A model generated the notes under the pieces. It did not search any database. It saw only the letters and a list, made by a program, of their open reading frames with translations, and was not told the origin of the DNA. The translations under genes and the position numbers were made by a program. 64,000 bases of DNA from Dolomedes plantarius (taxonomy: Eukaryota; Arthropoda; Arachnida; Araneae; Dolomedidae): NCBI GenBank assembly GCA_907164885.2, contig OU015492.1, forward strand, positions 192,023,039 through 192,087,038, in the 5' to 3' direction. Below, piece after piece: positions 22,518 through 35,600 of the stretch. Position 1 is the stretch's first letter, and every line of letters starts with the position of its first letter.

Positions 22518-23515
22518 AATGACAGAAATTGTATCACACATGTATAGAATGCTTTTATGTATTTTTTTCTTTCTTTCTTTTTGTCAGAGAATTTTATATA
22601 TGTATTAAAAAAATGATACAAGACACATATTTTCCAAATCATACTATCCAGACGTAAAAGAATCAATTCAGATGCAATGAACTACTATGAAAAAAAGGAA
22701 TGTTGAAGGGCACAAATGTCCCAGTTTAAGTAAAACTAATCAATTTTTTTTGCACAGGGGTACTTTTAAAAAATCTACATTGTAGTAAAGTATAAAACAC
22801 TAACTTAGAGCAAAAATTAAAGATGAGGTGATGCACTTTCTAACACAGCATTTTACTAATTTTTAGCCTAAATGTGTTTTGGTCATCATAAAAATTCAAC
22901 TGAGAGAACTGATAACCATGCATTACATATCATAAATACTTTCAGTATAAAATACATTATGCATTACATTCAATAAATGTAATGTAAGAATAGGTTTATG
23001 CTAGTTAATAAAAGCATTTTCAAATGTAGATATTAAAAAATCAAGCTTATTCATTTGGGAGGTTTTTTTTTTTTATTAATGCAAAAATAAAATCTTCACA
23101 TAGTACTGCATACATTTATGAAACAGAACTATATGAAACAATGATACAGTTGTTTCAGCAAGTCTAGTTAAGATGTTATTAAAGTTCATATCATTTTTGT
23201 ACTTCAATATGGTCAAGTGCAATATATATATATTCATTATGGAATGATTGACTATTAGGGATGTGATTAATCACTGAACATTTTTAAAATATGTTTATCA
23301 ATGTTTATCTTTTAACCTTTTATGAGTTTGCGATTTTTTTTTCACTTTTACCTGGAAATTACATTTCTAAGGAATTTCTCCACACTCTAGATTTGTATTC
23401 AAAAACTTAAAAATTGTACCATAAGAGATACATATGAACAACAAATTAAGGATGGAATAATTTGTCACATACTTTTGAAGTTGAAAGTATGTGATGGGAA
23501 AATATGTCTCAAACA
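22518..23515. other. AT-rich sequence, nothing recognised
   Basis: Intergenic sequence without supported coding or element ends. The minus frame at 23367-23555 runs into the hAT terminus and is not a gene. Confidence 0.4.
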
Positions 23516-23523
23516 ACCTAGAG

Positions 23524-24538
23524 CAGGGGTCGGCAACACAGTGCCCGCGAAACAATTTTAAAGTGCCTGCCTTTTGAATATCTGAATTTTAGGTATTTGC
23601 GTTTAGAAATTTGATTTTAGGCATATTTGATTATTTGAGTTCAGATATTTGATTGCGAGAGATCAGTAGAAGAACGGTACTTGAGCATTTTTTAAATTTA
23701 TTACTACAGGGGAATGAAATTTGTTTAGAATTAGAGCAAAAACCTTGGGTAATTGAGCTAAGCTTCCTAACTGATTTAACTGTAAAATTGAAGGAACTAA
23801 TTTGAAACTACAGGGTAGAAATCATCATATTGCTTCTATGACAAGTACGATAAATGCATTTAAAGCTAAATTGTCGCTCTTAAAATCGCATATGGAAGAA
23901 TTTAATACCAGATTTGAAGAATTCTACGAATTGGACGCATTCTTGACGTTTTTTATTATTCCTTTCCCTCATACAGAGGATGATGTGACACATAAAATTG
24001 CAACATATTTTGATATTTCCAATATGGAGGTCTGAGAATTGGGAATTTTAAATATAGGAAATGACATTGAATTAAAATTACTTCATAACGAAGAAAAATT
24101 CTGGAATTTAGTGAATGGAAATTGCTTCTCTTTGTTGAGAAAATGTGCTCTGAAATTGAACTCTCTTTGCGCGTCGACAAATACTTGTGAATCTTTGGTT
24201 TCTATTGTGAAATACTTAAAATCAAAGTACCGATCAAGCCTCACTGACACTCATTTGGACCATTGCCTGAGAACTGGGAATTTGGCCTACGTGGCACATT
24301 ACATTGAGTTTGCCGCAGATTTGCAATGTCCAATATCGCATTAATTATCAGTTTGTCTTGAATTTATTATCAGATTGTTTTATTCAAATTAAAATTTGAA
24401 TTTATGAATTAAAAATTTATGTCGCATTAATATTTTCATGTTTAAATATTAACCCCCCTCCTCTTAATCCAGTGGTGCTCGCCGAACTCCTGCATTTCTG
24501 AAATATGCCCTCCTAGTAAAAAAGGTTGCCGACTCCCG
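23524..24538 (+). mobile_element. hAT element, internally deleted, GTF2IRD2/EPM2AIP1-like
   Basis: The ends CAGGGGTCGGCAAC and GTTGCCGACTCCCG are inverted. Flanking repeats are ACCTAGAG (23516-23523) and ACTTAGAG (24539-24546), one mismatch apart. Only the 3' part of a transposase gene is left on the plus strand, so the element is a deleted derivative. Confidence 0.88.
23802..24344 (+). pseudogene. hAT transposase, C-terminal part
   Basis: Two frames joined by a frameshift near 24030. The first has LQGRNHHIASMTSTINAFKA and FNTRFEEFYELDAFLTF. The second has NDIELKLLHNEEKFWNLV and ends with the hAT dimerisation region: LCASTNTCESLVSIVKYLKS, KYRSSLTDTHLDHCLR, CPISH. This matches the C-terminal half of GTF2IRD2/EPM2AIP1-like hAT proteins. 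The BED zinc finger and the N-terminal part of the catalytic core are absent. Confidence 0.8.
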
Positions 24539-24546
24539 ACTTAGAG

Positions 24547-26241
24547 CATAGATGACGAACGTATGGCAAGTGAAAATTTTTTTTTGCTGGCACTTGGATG
24601 TCTGATTTCTCACAAAGTTAAATCTTCAGGACGTCCAAATGCATATTTATATTAGGTTTACAATACAATTCTATATAGAAACAAAAGCTTGCAGATTTTT
24701 GAAATTATCTGGAAATTGATTAGATCAAGCAATTACCGGACCTAAGTTGCAGAATAGTGCTGGAAATGAAAGAGTGAATAATTCAAATTCTATACCTTAA
24801 AATTTTGTTTGCTTCTAAAAACTACTTATAGCTATTTTGCAAGTCTTTTATTCATATGTATTTTGAATCTATGATCAGATATAATCAAAGAAGAGCTGTA
24901 TAAAATAGAATTTCAGAAACAGATGGACAGATGTCCTTGTCAGGCAAATATTTTGCTCTAAGTAATTATCAACATTTTAACAGCTAAAATCTTATTAATA
25001 AATAATTGATATTGATTTTTTATTGTTAATATTATGTAGCATACTTCATTATTCCCATGTAAATTATCCTCTGTTAAAAGCAAAGTTCAAATTTGCTATA
25101 ATTAATAGTAGTTTGTTGCTAAAAGTTTTTTTTCTTATTCTTAAACTAGCTGACACATCAACCCCTGAATAGATATTGCTTTTAAATATTTTAGGCATAT
25201 GCTCAAGAAAAGGTTTACCACCCTTGATCTACAGGGTTAAGTTAAAGCTGTTTGCAAAAAAAAATCTGAGTCTAAAACCTATAGTAACAGTAATTAGTTT
25301 CCTCCTAACTGTCTTCCCTTTATATGACAAATAAAATGTTCAAAAAAGGCAATAATAATCAATGATCAAAAAGAAGAGAACCATGCTAGTTTCCTAATTT
25401 ACTCAAAATAATTTTGAAGTTCCTTACATAAATAACTAATTAATATATCAAACATGTTATATGAATTTATTTACTCCAAATTAATAGCTGAATAAATATG
25501 AATCACAATATTTATAGGAGAAACAAGAAAATAAATACACTAAAATTGACATTTTCATTTTGATAATCTTTTTACTGCTTGTTACTCATGGTAAAATTTC
25601 ATGTAACACCTCAAATTTTCCTGTTTGTGCCATATTTAAATAAAGATATGATCATTCCTTCCATGATAATTTTTAATTTGAATACATTAAAACAGATGAC
25701 ATATTAAATATTTTAAAATATGAAATATGAAATTAAATTTCACACTGTTGAGAGCAGCTATATATATATATATATATAATTTCACATTTATTAAAAAAAA
25801 AAATCACGATTTTACTTACTTGGCTAGGTAAATATCAAAATTCTTAGTTAAAGGCTAACATTGTAGTAGTCTACACATTCTCTTCCTTAAGTCTTTAGCA
25901 ATTAGTAATAAGCAAATTTTGGGAGTGAGATCTCTTAGTTAAAGACTGTGGATGGTCTTAGATAAGCATTTATGTTAATAAATTATTACTATTATTACCT
26001 AATTTTGCTTAAAAAGCCGTTTTTCGAATTTTTGCTGAAAAGTAGTAAAAGAATAATTTTCGCTTTTTTTTGCTGATATCAGGAAATTTTGCATTTACTC
26101 GCATCTATTTCGTAAATACAAAATTATTATGTATCCCTAATTATATGTGTGAAATACTCTAGTACTCTTGTAAATGACACAGTGAATACACATTCAAAAA
26201 CTTACATCATTATGAATACAAAATATTTTAAATTAAAATAT
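24547..26241. other. Intergenic sequence between two convergent genes
   Basis: This AT-rich stretch lies downstream of MARS2 (minus) and of the plus-strand gene. A short (TA)n run is at 25759-25780. The MARS2 stop codon overlaps an AATAAA hexamer on the minus strand, and the true poly(A) site is probably further into this stretch. No gene was recognised. Confidence 0.4.
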
Positions 26242-26627
26242 TTATTCATTCTCTTTTCTCCTTTCATACAAAGGTTTAGATTCAGTCCCAAGTGAGTTTC
26301 CTTCACATGGATTTGGAAGATGAGAATGTGATACAAAGCACTGCAGATTTAACCAATGTCTTTGATTTTCAGGAACACCAAGTTTTGTTAGCAATCTAGT
26401 TGATAGAGTAGGAATAACAGGTTGTAATAAAATGCTGCTTATTCGTAACACCTCCATTACTATATGTAATATTGTTGACACTTTTTCTTTGCTAGCAGAA
26501 TCTGATTTTCTTAAATGTTCCCAGGGTTTCTGATGCTGCATAAAACTGTTAGCATCTCTTAAACAAGCCATAATGCAGTCAAGTCCTTTATAAAAATATC
26601 CTTCCTCAAAATGTTGCTTAACTTGGC
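26242..26627 (-). CDS. MARS2: MARS2 exon 11 (terminal)
   Basis: The acceptor ATTATAG precedes 26627, and the Gly codon is split with exon 10. It encodes the last 128 residues of the anticodon-binding domain, with [13 protein letters not shown] and the helix [20 protein letters not shown], ending at TAA 26244-26242. Confidence 0.93.
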
Positions 26628-29600
26628 CTATAATTATATAATCATAGATTGGAAACTCATTTTTTCAAAAAATAAACATAATTTAGAAAATAGTATAAGT
26701 TTATGTCCATAAACAACACATCAGTTGGTACATTTTTCAAAAACTGACTGAGAGAACTATAACTATAAAAAGTTTTCAATACATACTCTTAATCCAGTGG
26801 ATTTGTTGTTCACTTTAAAGATGATAAATATAAACTACAAAGTAAAATTCCCCTGCAGTGATACATAACATTTTAAGGTATTTACACTTTAAAAGATGTA
26901 GGACTTTATCCTCTATTACTTTGATGAATCAAATTCTACCATTTATTTATCATAGTTTTATAAGGACATAGCTAAAATAAGGTTAAAGAATATTTTTACA
27001 AAATAAAAAAATGGTGAATATTGACAAATGTGTGTTGTAAGCAATTAAACATTCTGCTTTTTGGATCTGACATATTGATAACTAGCCGGGCTTCGCCCAG
27101 CTATGCTCGGGCCCCACAAAAGAAAAAAAAAAGGCCCTTTTCAGGGCCATACAAATGTATTAAATTCCCGTCAATTTTCATTCCCGTCGCTGCCGACAGA
27201 TGGCTGCACCATACTGCTTGGAGTGGCCTGCTTTTTTAGAATTATAATATCTTTAAAACTATTAATAAAGCAACAGATTAACTGTGAGCAGAAAAAGTTA
27301 TCAGTTTTCAAAGCTCTTTCCAAATATGTAAGATTTATGTACTTTTATGAGAAAAATACACCGATTTTCGACCAAAACAAAATGGCCACCAAAATCGCAG
27401 TCTCAGGATGAAACCTGAATATGTGACATTCACGTGACCCGACAAATACGTCTGTTACTTTATTTATATAGATGCTTCATTAATATCTAATATCACCAGC
27501 ATTTTCAAAAAAGCAAGTGAATAAACAGCAGGAAAAGCACATTCATATGCAATTTTTCCAAAAGAAAGTGATGCAAAATTTGAACAGAAGAAAGATAAGA
27601 GAAAAAAAATAGACTTTATACAAAAAATTCCTACACATTCAATGCCTTCTGGGTGCCTTACAAATGAAAACAAGTTTCTTTATATGTTTTACAAAAGGAA
27701 GAAAACTTTTTCTTTCAATTAGTGAGATGTACATAATTATAAATTTTAAGGGAACTGTTTGTGAGTATCAACACAAACAAAGAAATACCCAGGTCTGAAA
27801 AAGTGTTAATAATGATGGAGTTAAAACATCAACAATATTTACCTGTGTAGATAACTCATAGAAGGAAAAATATGCTATTTTTTAATCCTTTTTTCTTTTT
27901 ACAATTTTGGTATTTTTGGATGAACTTTTGATGCAGTAGAGGAAAAAAATTATACAAACTGTTGATGCTTGTAATCATTATATTTACCTCTTTAAATTAT
28001 CAAGCACAGTCCCTAACTTAAAATGTTCATTTTTAGTTTATCCTTCTCGCCTAAAGAATTTTCAGTATTTTTGGATATATCTTTAGTAATGATATAACAA
28101 CACACACATTAAACAAGAGGCGAAGAATATGTAAATATATGCAAGAAAAATCACAAAATAAACTGTGTGTTTTTAATGTGCTCGTCATACTATGGGCTAT
28201 GTTACAGGACCAGAAAGCAGATGCCTTCAAAACAGATATTACAGCAAATAACATCTCTGCATGTTATTCAAAGATCATGATAAGATTAAAACAATTTTTT
28301 CCACAATTTTTATTATTAAGGACTGTTAGGAAAATGAAATAGTTTTGTTATATTTGCCTTTTTGACATTAACAGTAGAAGAATTATCTGAAACTTGACAA
28401 AGTAATCTTAATCAAAGTTTCCCAAAATAGAATAAGTATTAGTACCATAATTTGAGAAAATGCAGCTATTTTAAGCCTCTTTAAAAACTATGATATCAGG
28501 AAGCAATTAAGCATTATATAAGTATCATATACATATATGCATGATGCTTTTTAAGGGCGATAGATTAAAAAAAAAAAATGCCTCATGTGTATCTTTCTTA
28601 TACACATGCTAACAAACCTCTATAACATTCATGAAATGTAAAAGTTCTTATAAAGAATCAACTTTTATTCTAATGTTGCGATAGAGATTAATTCTCATTA
28701 CTGAGAAATTAAAGATATAATAATGTTTGAGTAATGTAATCTTTAAGTAGTTGTTATTGATGTGAAAGAAAATATTCTTATCTTTCACACAAAAAAAATT
28801 AATAAATTTCTATTCCAGTCAAATATTTTTCTTAAATAGAGATAGAAAGTTACTGAAACTCCTTTTATTATCAGAAGAGTTCAAGAGAGTACACAGGTTT
28901 AGACAAATGTACTTTTCAATGCATTCTTTACCGATATGAAAGATAATAATTACAGTGAACATTTTATTTTAAATGTAGACTTTAACTCATCAGATTTTTC
29001 ATATGACAAAATATTAGTTGCCAACAAATAACTTAAGCTAGTAAAGAAGACGAACTTCTAAGAATCAACTTTACTTTATCTATGCCCTATTATCATTCAA
29101 GCTTGCACTATTAAAAAAGAAAACTGAAATCCATAGGAACTTGACTGTATGACATTTATAACATGATTTCAAGTATTTAACAAAATTTAACAAACAAATA
29201 GAATTAAGCATTACCTGGTAACTCTGATGTGCTGTCAATAAGATGCTGAACATTTGAATCGCAAAATGACTCAAATGCCTTGTGGTAAAATACAGGGAAA
29301 ACTTGCTCAGGATTGAGAGACTTGGCACAGCAACGACTTAGCAGGTTTCCTAAAGTGTCAGCTAATTCAGCATTTAACATTCTGTGGATTTTAGTTTCAC
29401 TGTAATCTAAAAATGAAAATGGAGGGGAAAAAAATTAGTCATTAGAAATGATTTCACTGAAAATATGTACATAGTTTATAATTTTGAATTCATATGGGGA
29501 TAGTTATAAATGCATAAAAAAATATAACTTAAATTCTTTATTTTAGAAATTATATAATGTAGACAGGTACATTTTTAACTATCACTATAAATCTAAAGAG

Positions 29601-32600
29601 ATTGTTGAGATATTCTGAATATGTAACAATATTCAAAACTTATTTGCAGTCATATCTAAAAATTTTTATATCACTTCTCTTGTACCTTGAAAACTTTGTA
29701 AATCCTTACATAAAATATTTTCCGATTCCCTTAACAAATAAACAGAAACCTGTCAATACCAATTTACACTCAGTCAAGGACAATTAAATCTGACATGTGC
29801 ACCAGCATGATTCTTATTCATTTCAGAAAATAACTTTTCATGAGTTTTCCTACTTTTCCATAACTCCAAAAAAGTACCCAACCACATAACACGAATAGCA
29901 AGAGAAAGTTTCCTATCTCATCTGCTGTAAATATAGTAAATTATTACTTTTGAATTTCTTGAAAGGAAATTATTAGGAAAAATAAACTACAGTGGAATCT
30001 CAATCTATCGTTTTCGAAGGGACCGACTGAACTAAACGATGGATGAGGGAAAACGATAGATGCGGGGACATATAAAAAAGTATTAACATACCTCAAAGTT
30101 TGATATCCCTAAAATATATTTACTCACATACATAAATGCATACATACCCGTAGTGTAACTGAAGATAAAATTACACAGTTGTACTGAAATCCAAGATAAT
30201 AATAATAAAAAAAGAAATACACGTAGATACACAGGAATTTTGATTCAAATAAACGTACTTAATCGTCGTTTGTTTTTTGTCGGTTTTCTCTCCACAAGTA
30301 AACAATATTATTTTTTGTGTTGCAAATTGCATTTTTTTCGGTATCGGTTATTGTGTGAGATTATAAAGAAGAGGCAGCCGTGAATCATTTATAACTAGAA
30401 CCATTCCATTGCACTGGATGGGGTCCGACATAAGACCACCAGGAAGTAGTTCTTCCGGGTGAAACACTCATCGGCCAGTGTAGAACTGCAGTAATTAGAA
30501 ACTTCTCACACACTAGACCAAACACCAGGGTGCCTCCATCCCAAGGCCAACAAAAAAGCTGACTGTGAGCCATTGCTAATAAGAATAGAAATGTTGAATA
30601 GTCAGTGAATTTAGAATGAGTTGCCGAAAATAGGGTACTCCAGGGACTAAAGAATTAAGGAACACCAACGACGAACAAATAATGGGAGTGGTACAATAAA
30701 GCGAAACTAGGCTGAACAAAAATACGAAACCGTGCATCTCAAATGTTCTGCTCATTGTTTAATTAGAGCGTCATTCTAGCTCAATCCAGACATTTATATT
30801 TCAGGTTCAGTTATTATGAAAAAACGATCGATCCGATAAATTAATGTAAAGCTGCGATATTCTGAACAAATATTGCGGGAAAACGATGGATCAAGGAACG
30901 ATCCATGCGGTCTGTTTTTGCTTATTTTCTATGGAATTTATTCGGGACTGGGTGAAATAAACAATACATACGGGAAAACGATCGTTCAGGGAACGATCGA
31001 TCGAGATTCCACTGTATTTTCTATTTTAAAATATCGTTTAAAACGGAAGATAATTTTTTTCCCACTTGCAAATGCTCATAAATTTACTTTTATTAAATTC
31101 ATAATCAGTCATATTCTCTTGAAATTCTCAAACCATTTATAACAGAATATAAAGTGAATGAGTTAGATAAAAAATACATTTTCTGAAAACGTTCATTTTA
31201 GATAATATAGCCCTGAAAGTACAGGGTGATTCAAAACTCCATATACAAACTTTTAATGGAGGTAGAAAACTCAAAACAAAACAATCACATAGGAATGTAT
31301 GACCGGAAATGCAAACCTGACGCTGGAAGGTGCTGTTTACTTAATTGGACCATACCTCTTACCAACCCCACTGGATGGCCAGAAATATAACATTTTTCTG
31401 GAGCAGGTAGAAAACTCAAAAATAAAACAGAATCACATAGGAATGTATAACTGAAAAAGCAAACCTGATCAGCTAGAGGATAAATAAAGATGCAGAAATG
31501 ATACATTTCTACATCTTTGTTTCCTCCAGCTGATCAGGTTTGCGTTTCCGGTCATACATTCCTATGTGATTCTGTTTTGTTTTTACCTCTCCTAAACGTT
31601 TGTACAAGGAGTTTTGAATCACCCTGTATACCTACCAAAAAGATAGTTCAGAGACTAAATTCCAGTTTTATTATTTCCCTCCATAACTTACATAATATTA
31701 AGAAAATAACAGCAAGTATACAAAATAAATTCCCAAATAGATATTTAATTTTAGAGACTAGAAAAGTACAAAATATTAAGTTCTTACTTGAATCAGAATG
31801 AGGCACTGAGGCTTTCAGTAAGAAGTATCTAAACCCATCACAGTTATATTTATTGATTAAATCAACAGGGTCAATTACATTTCCTTTGCTTTTTGACATC
31901 TAAAATAAAGGTGTAAGAAAAATATTAAATAAAAGTATTGTAGTAAATGCTACAGGATACACAGAAAAATGCTACATACAGATTATTCCAGTAATAATCA
32001 ATATCTTTATCAATGGTTAAATGAGTGATAAAAATTAAACACTAAATTAAATATTTCCATCACCTTTGGTCATTTTTATACACACAAAAACATTTCTTTG
32101 TTAAAATAATTACATTAAAATTTTATTCAGTTATGATTTAGTCTATCAGTTATGAATTGGTCATTTTTATTACTTTTCAAACAAATATTAAAATAACATA
32201 AAATTGAACGATTTCTTTTTAAATCATCAAATTTAGATATATAGCTAGCAAATTTTCCTTTTAAGACACTGAAGAAAGTTAATTCATTGAATAATATTTA
32301 TTATTTTAGAGGTTTGGCTACTCCGGAATTTTTCTAGCCAGTGCCATAATTTTTAAACTTACATAATGCAGTTTGCTAAACTTTTGAATCAATCAAGTTA
32401 TCTTTTAATCTAATAATCAGCAGATTTCCATATTAATTTAGAACTACTGTGACAATAATAAGTATTTATAAATCAGAATTTTTTAAAAACTAGAATAATT
32501 ATTATATTTTTTAAGAAATAAATTTCAATATCTGAATCATTTTTGCTTCTAAAGTGACCTGATAACCAAATAAGAGTGTGCTCAAATGAGGAGATTTATT

Positions 32601-35600
32601 ACCTTTTCGTAATTGACAGTCCAGTGTGAATGACAAAAGATTTGGTCTGGAGGTTCATACCCAGCAGCAATAAGGAAGGCTGGCCAATATATAGCATGGA
32701 ACCTAAAAAATAAATTAATTTATTGTACCTTCTATGTAAACAAATACCTTTTGAATAAACTAGAACAAATAAAAATATAGGAAATACACCCATACCTCGC
32801 TTTACGGCCTAGATACGTTCTGGAAAAGTTGGCCGTAAAGCAAAATGCTGTATAACAAATAAATTATTTTGATACAAACCCATACAAATTTTATTCGATC
32901 TGTTCCAGCTTTTTATAAATAATATAGTTTTTAGTTCATAAAGCATTTTATTCTTTTTATTTCCTATAAAAATGCTTACATAAAAATAAAAGTACAAAAC
33001 AATGTAATAATAAACAGAAATTCAAAAAATAAACATATAAACAAAAACAAAAGAAATCATATGCACATATGTATACATATAAGAAACATAAAATAAAATG
33101 TTTAAAAACTGTTTTAATGTGATAACAAACATTAACATGAAGAACCACTAAGCTGTAATATGCTGCCATCATCACTTTCTGCTGTTGTGGCTGTATAATG
33201 AAACATTATGGGCCGTAAATCGAAAAAGTGCCATAGTTAAAAAAGGCTGTTATAGTAAAATGCCGTATAAAGAGCGGCCGTATAGCGAGGTATAGGTGTA
33301 TATTCTGAAATTTCAGACTGTGCTATAATAAGAAATTTTGTAACATAATTAGTGAAACCAATCAGGGAGGAGTAAAACCCTAATATTCATATATCCACTA
33401 AAAATATTATTTGAAAAACCTCAATATTTGAATTTCAAAAGCAAATTTAGCTTTCCTACTTTGCCATACTGTGTAGGCATTTTCTTGTTTAGTACAAGAA
33501 GGAAACTGAATTTGCTTTGGAAATTCAAATCAAGTTTTTTACCCCCTGTTAATCAAAGTTAAAAATTAAGTTTTTTTATTTCCTAATTGGCTTCATTAGT
33601 AGTGCAGCAAAATTTCTTATGAAGGCACACTTTGGTACTTTTCCGTTAGCTGGGCACATTTGGCATTCGTTCAATTAAGTATCGCCATTGGCAAGTATGA
33701 AAAGTCGCCAATATAACAACCCTAGGAAATCAGTTTAATAGGTAATAGATGGACTACATTTTGAAGAAGCATTGTCACACACGATACGTTGGAAGAAAAT
33801 AATAGGTCAAAAGGTATGAATCATGTGAGAGAACACAATTAAGTTCAGAGACCCAGCTATATAACACCAAAATTCACATGAATAAAAATTGGAAACAAAT
33901 TAACCACAAACTTTATTAGCTTTCTTCACAATCGTACAAAAGACTGAGCAGTTGCGATGAAGCACCGTATGGCACCATGAAAAAACACTGAGGAACGGCA
34001 CGCCACCATTTGCAATCGTACTGGCTGAATTTCTTGGGCGACGACAAAAAGAGGGTCCTTTTGTAGACATCATGAAGGACATACAAGATTTTTGGCCTCC
34101 TAACTAATTATTTACTTAAAGAACAAAGTGAATGCTTTCTAATAAATTTTGTTCTTTCACATACACGCATCACGGGAGTTACAGTTAATTAAACAAAATG
34201 TGACTTTAGAGCCATATTTGGCTATATATAACATGCACCCATCTAACGGAAAAGTACCCACACTTTTTCTTTGAATGAAACTTCAGAAATGTACAGAATA
34301 GTGAAGTAAGTTTAGAAAACAGAAAAAAAGTTTCAGTGTTAAATCATATCACTAGAATATGATAAATCATATCTGCTTACTGAATAACAGTTCATTTGTA
34401 GCAATTTAAATACATCAGATAGTAAAAAACTCATACAATTATAATTCTTTTTTAACTAAATCTATTTCAGCAAGTTGACCAAAATGTTATAAGGCTTAAA
34501 ACACCTTTTTACATGAATTTTCTCTAAATGAATTAACAAATCAGAGTTAACACTAGAATATGATTTTGTAGGAATATTTGCTTTAAGTACATAAATATTA
34601 AAAATCACATAGAGCAAAAAAATTAACATCTAAGTAAAAATATCTCATATTATAATGAACCAACAGCAGTTAAAATTGAAGGCTATAGTCCAATTTTAGA
34701 ACTAAAATTATATATGTAGACATAAATTCTGTGGGATATGCATATGAGAGAAGAAAAGGGATATTTCACTCACACAAAGCCTGATTTGTAAAAACACACA
34801 AAGCACAGATATGTAAAAAAAAAAAAATAATAAATAAGTAAATCATACATTCATGTATAACATTGTCAACAGGAGAGCATGTGGCTGAAAATTTAACCAT
34901 AACAAAATCAATGTATTTTAGACATCATTTACAATCTATATACATAAAACAGTTTCGTAACTGACTGATTGACTGACAGATAATGCACAGACCAAACCGC
35001 TAGACTTAAAGGCCTAAAATTTGCATGGTGATTCTTCTTATAGTGAAGGGGTGCACTAAGAAATATTTATGAAAAGTTCTTAGATTTTTTAAAATTAAAT
35101 TTTTAAGCTGTTTTTGTAACATTTTTCAAAGTTTTCATTTAAAATAATAATCTGAGGGTTATAAAATTTATATCACGAGAAAGATCATAAAAATTCCTTT
35201 AAAATGAAATCTTTTTTGAATCTTTACCTCCATCTTCTGATTTTTGGTAATTTTTAAAGATTGATTTCTAGAATTTAATTTATTACATGCTGATCACGTG
35301 GTTTCTTTTCTTTTTGTGATACTAATTTTACAAAAATTACTTTTGTGTTACATGCATAACAATAAAATAAATTGACCAAAAAAATATTAAAATACAGAAA
35401 AAGAAAAAAATTAACCACTAGACTAATTGAGATGGAAGTTTTTTAAGAATTTAATTCAAATTAGTATGTTTTATGGATATTAAACATACAAATTAATTGC
35501 ATACATTCACCATTGTATTTAATTTGAATATTTTCTTCTACATTATTTTGTCTATAAAAATATCCGTTAAGATTTTTTAATAATTTTTTTTTGCATTAAT

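Noticed and set aside
30385..30573. 62-codon minus-strand frame in a GC-richer patch
   Set aside because: Inside the pogo-type MITE 29990-31014. It does not resemble a transposase and has no splice support.
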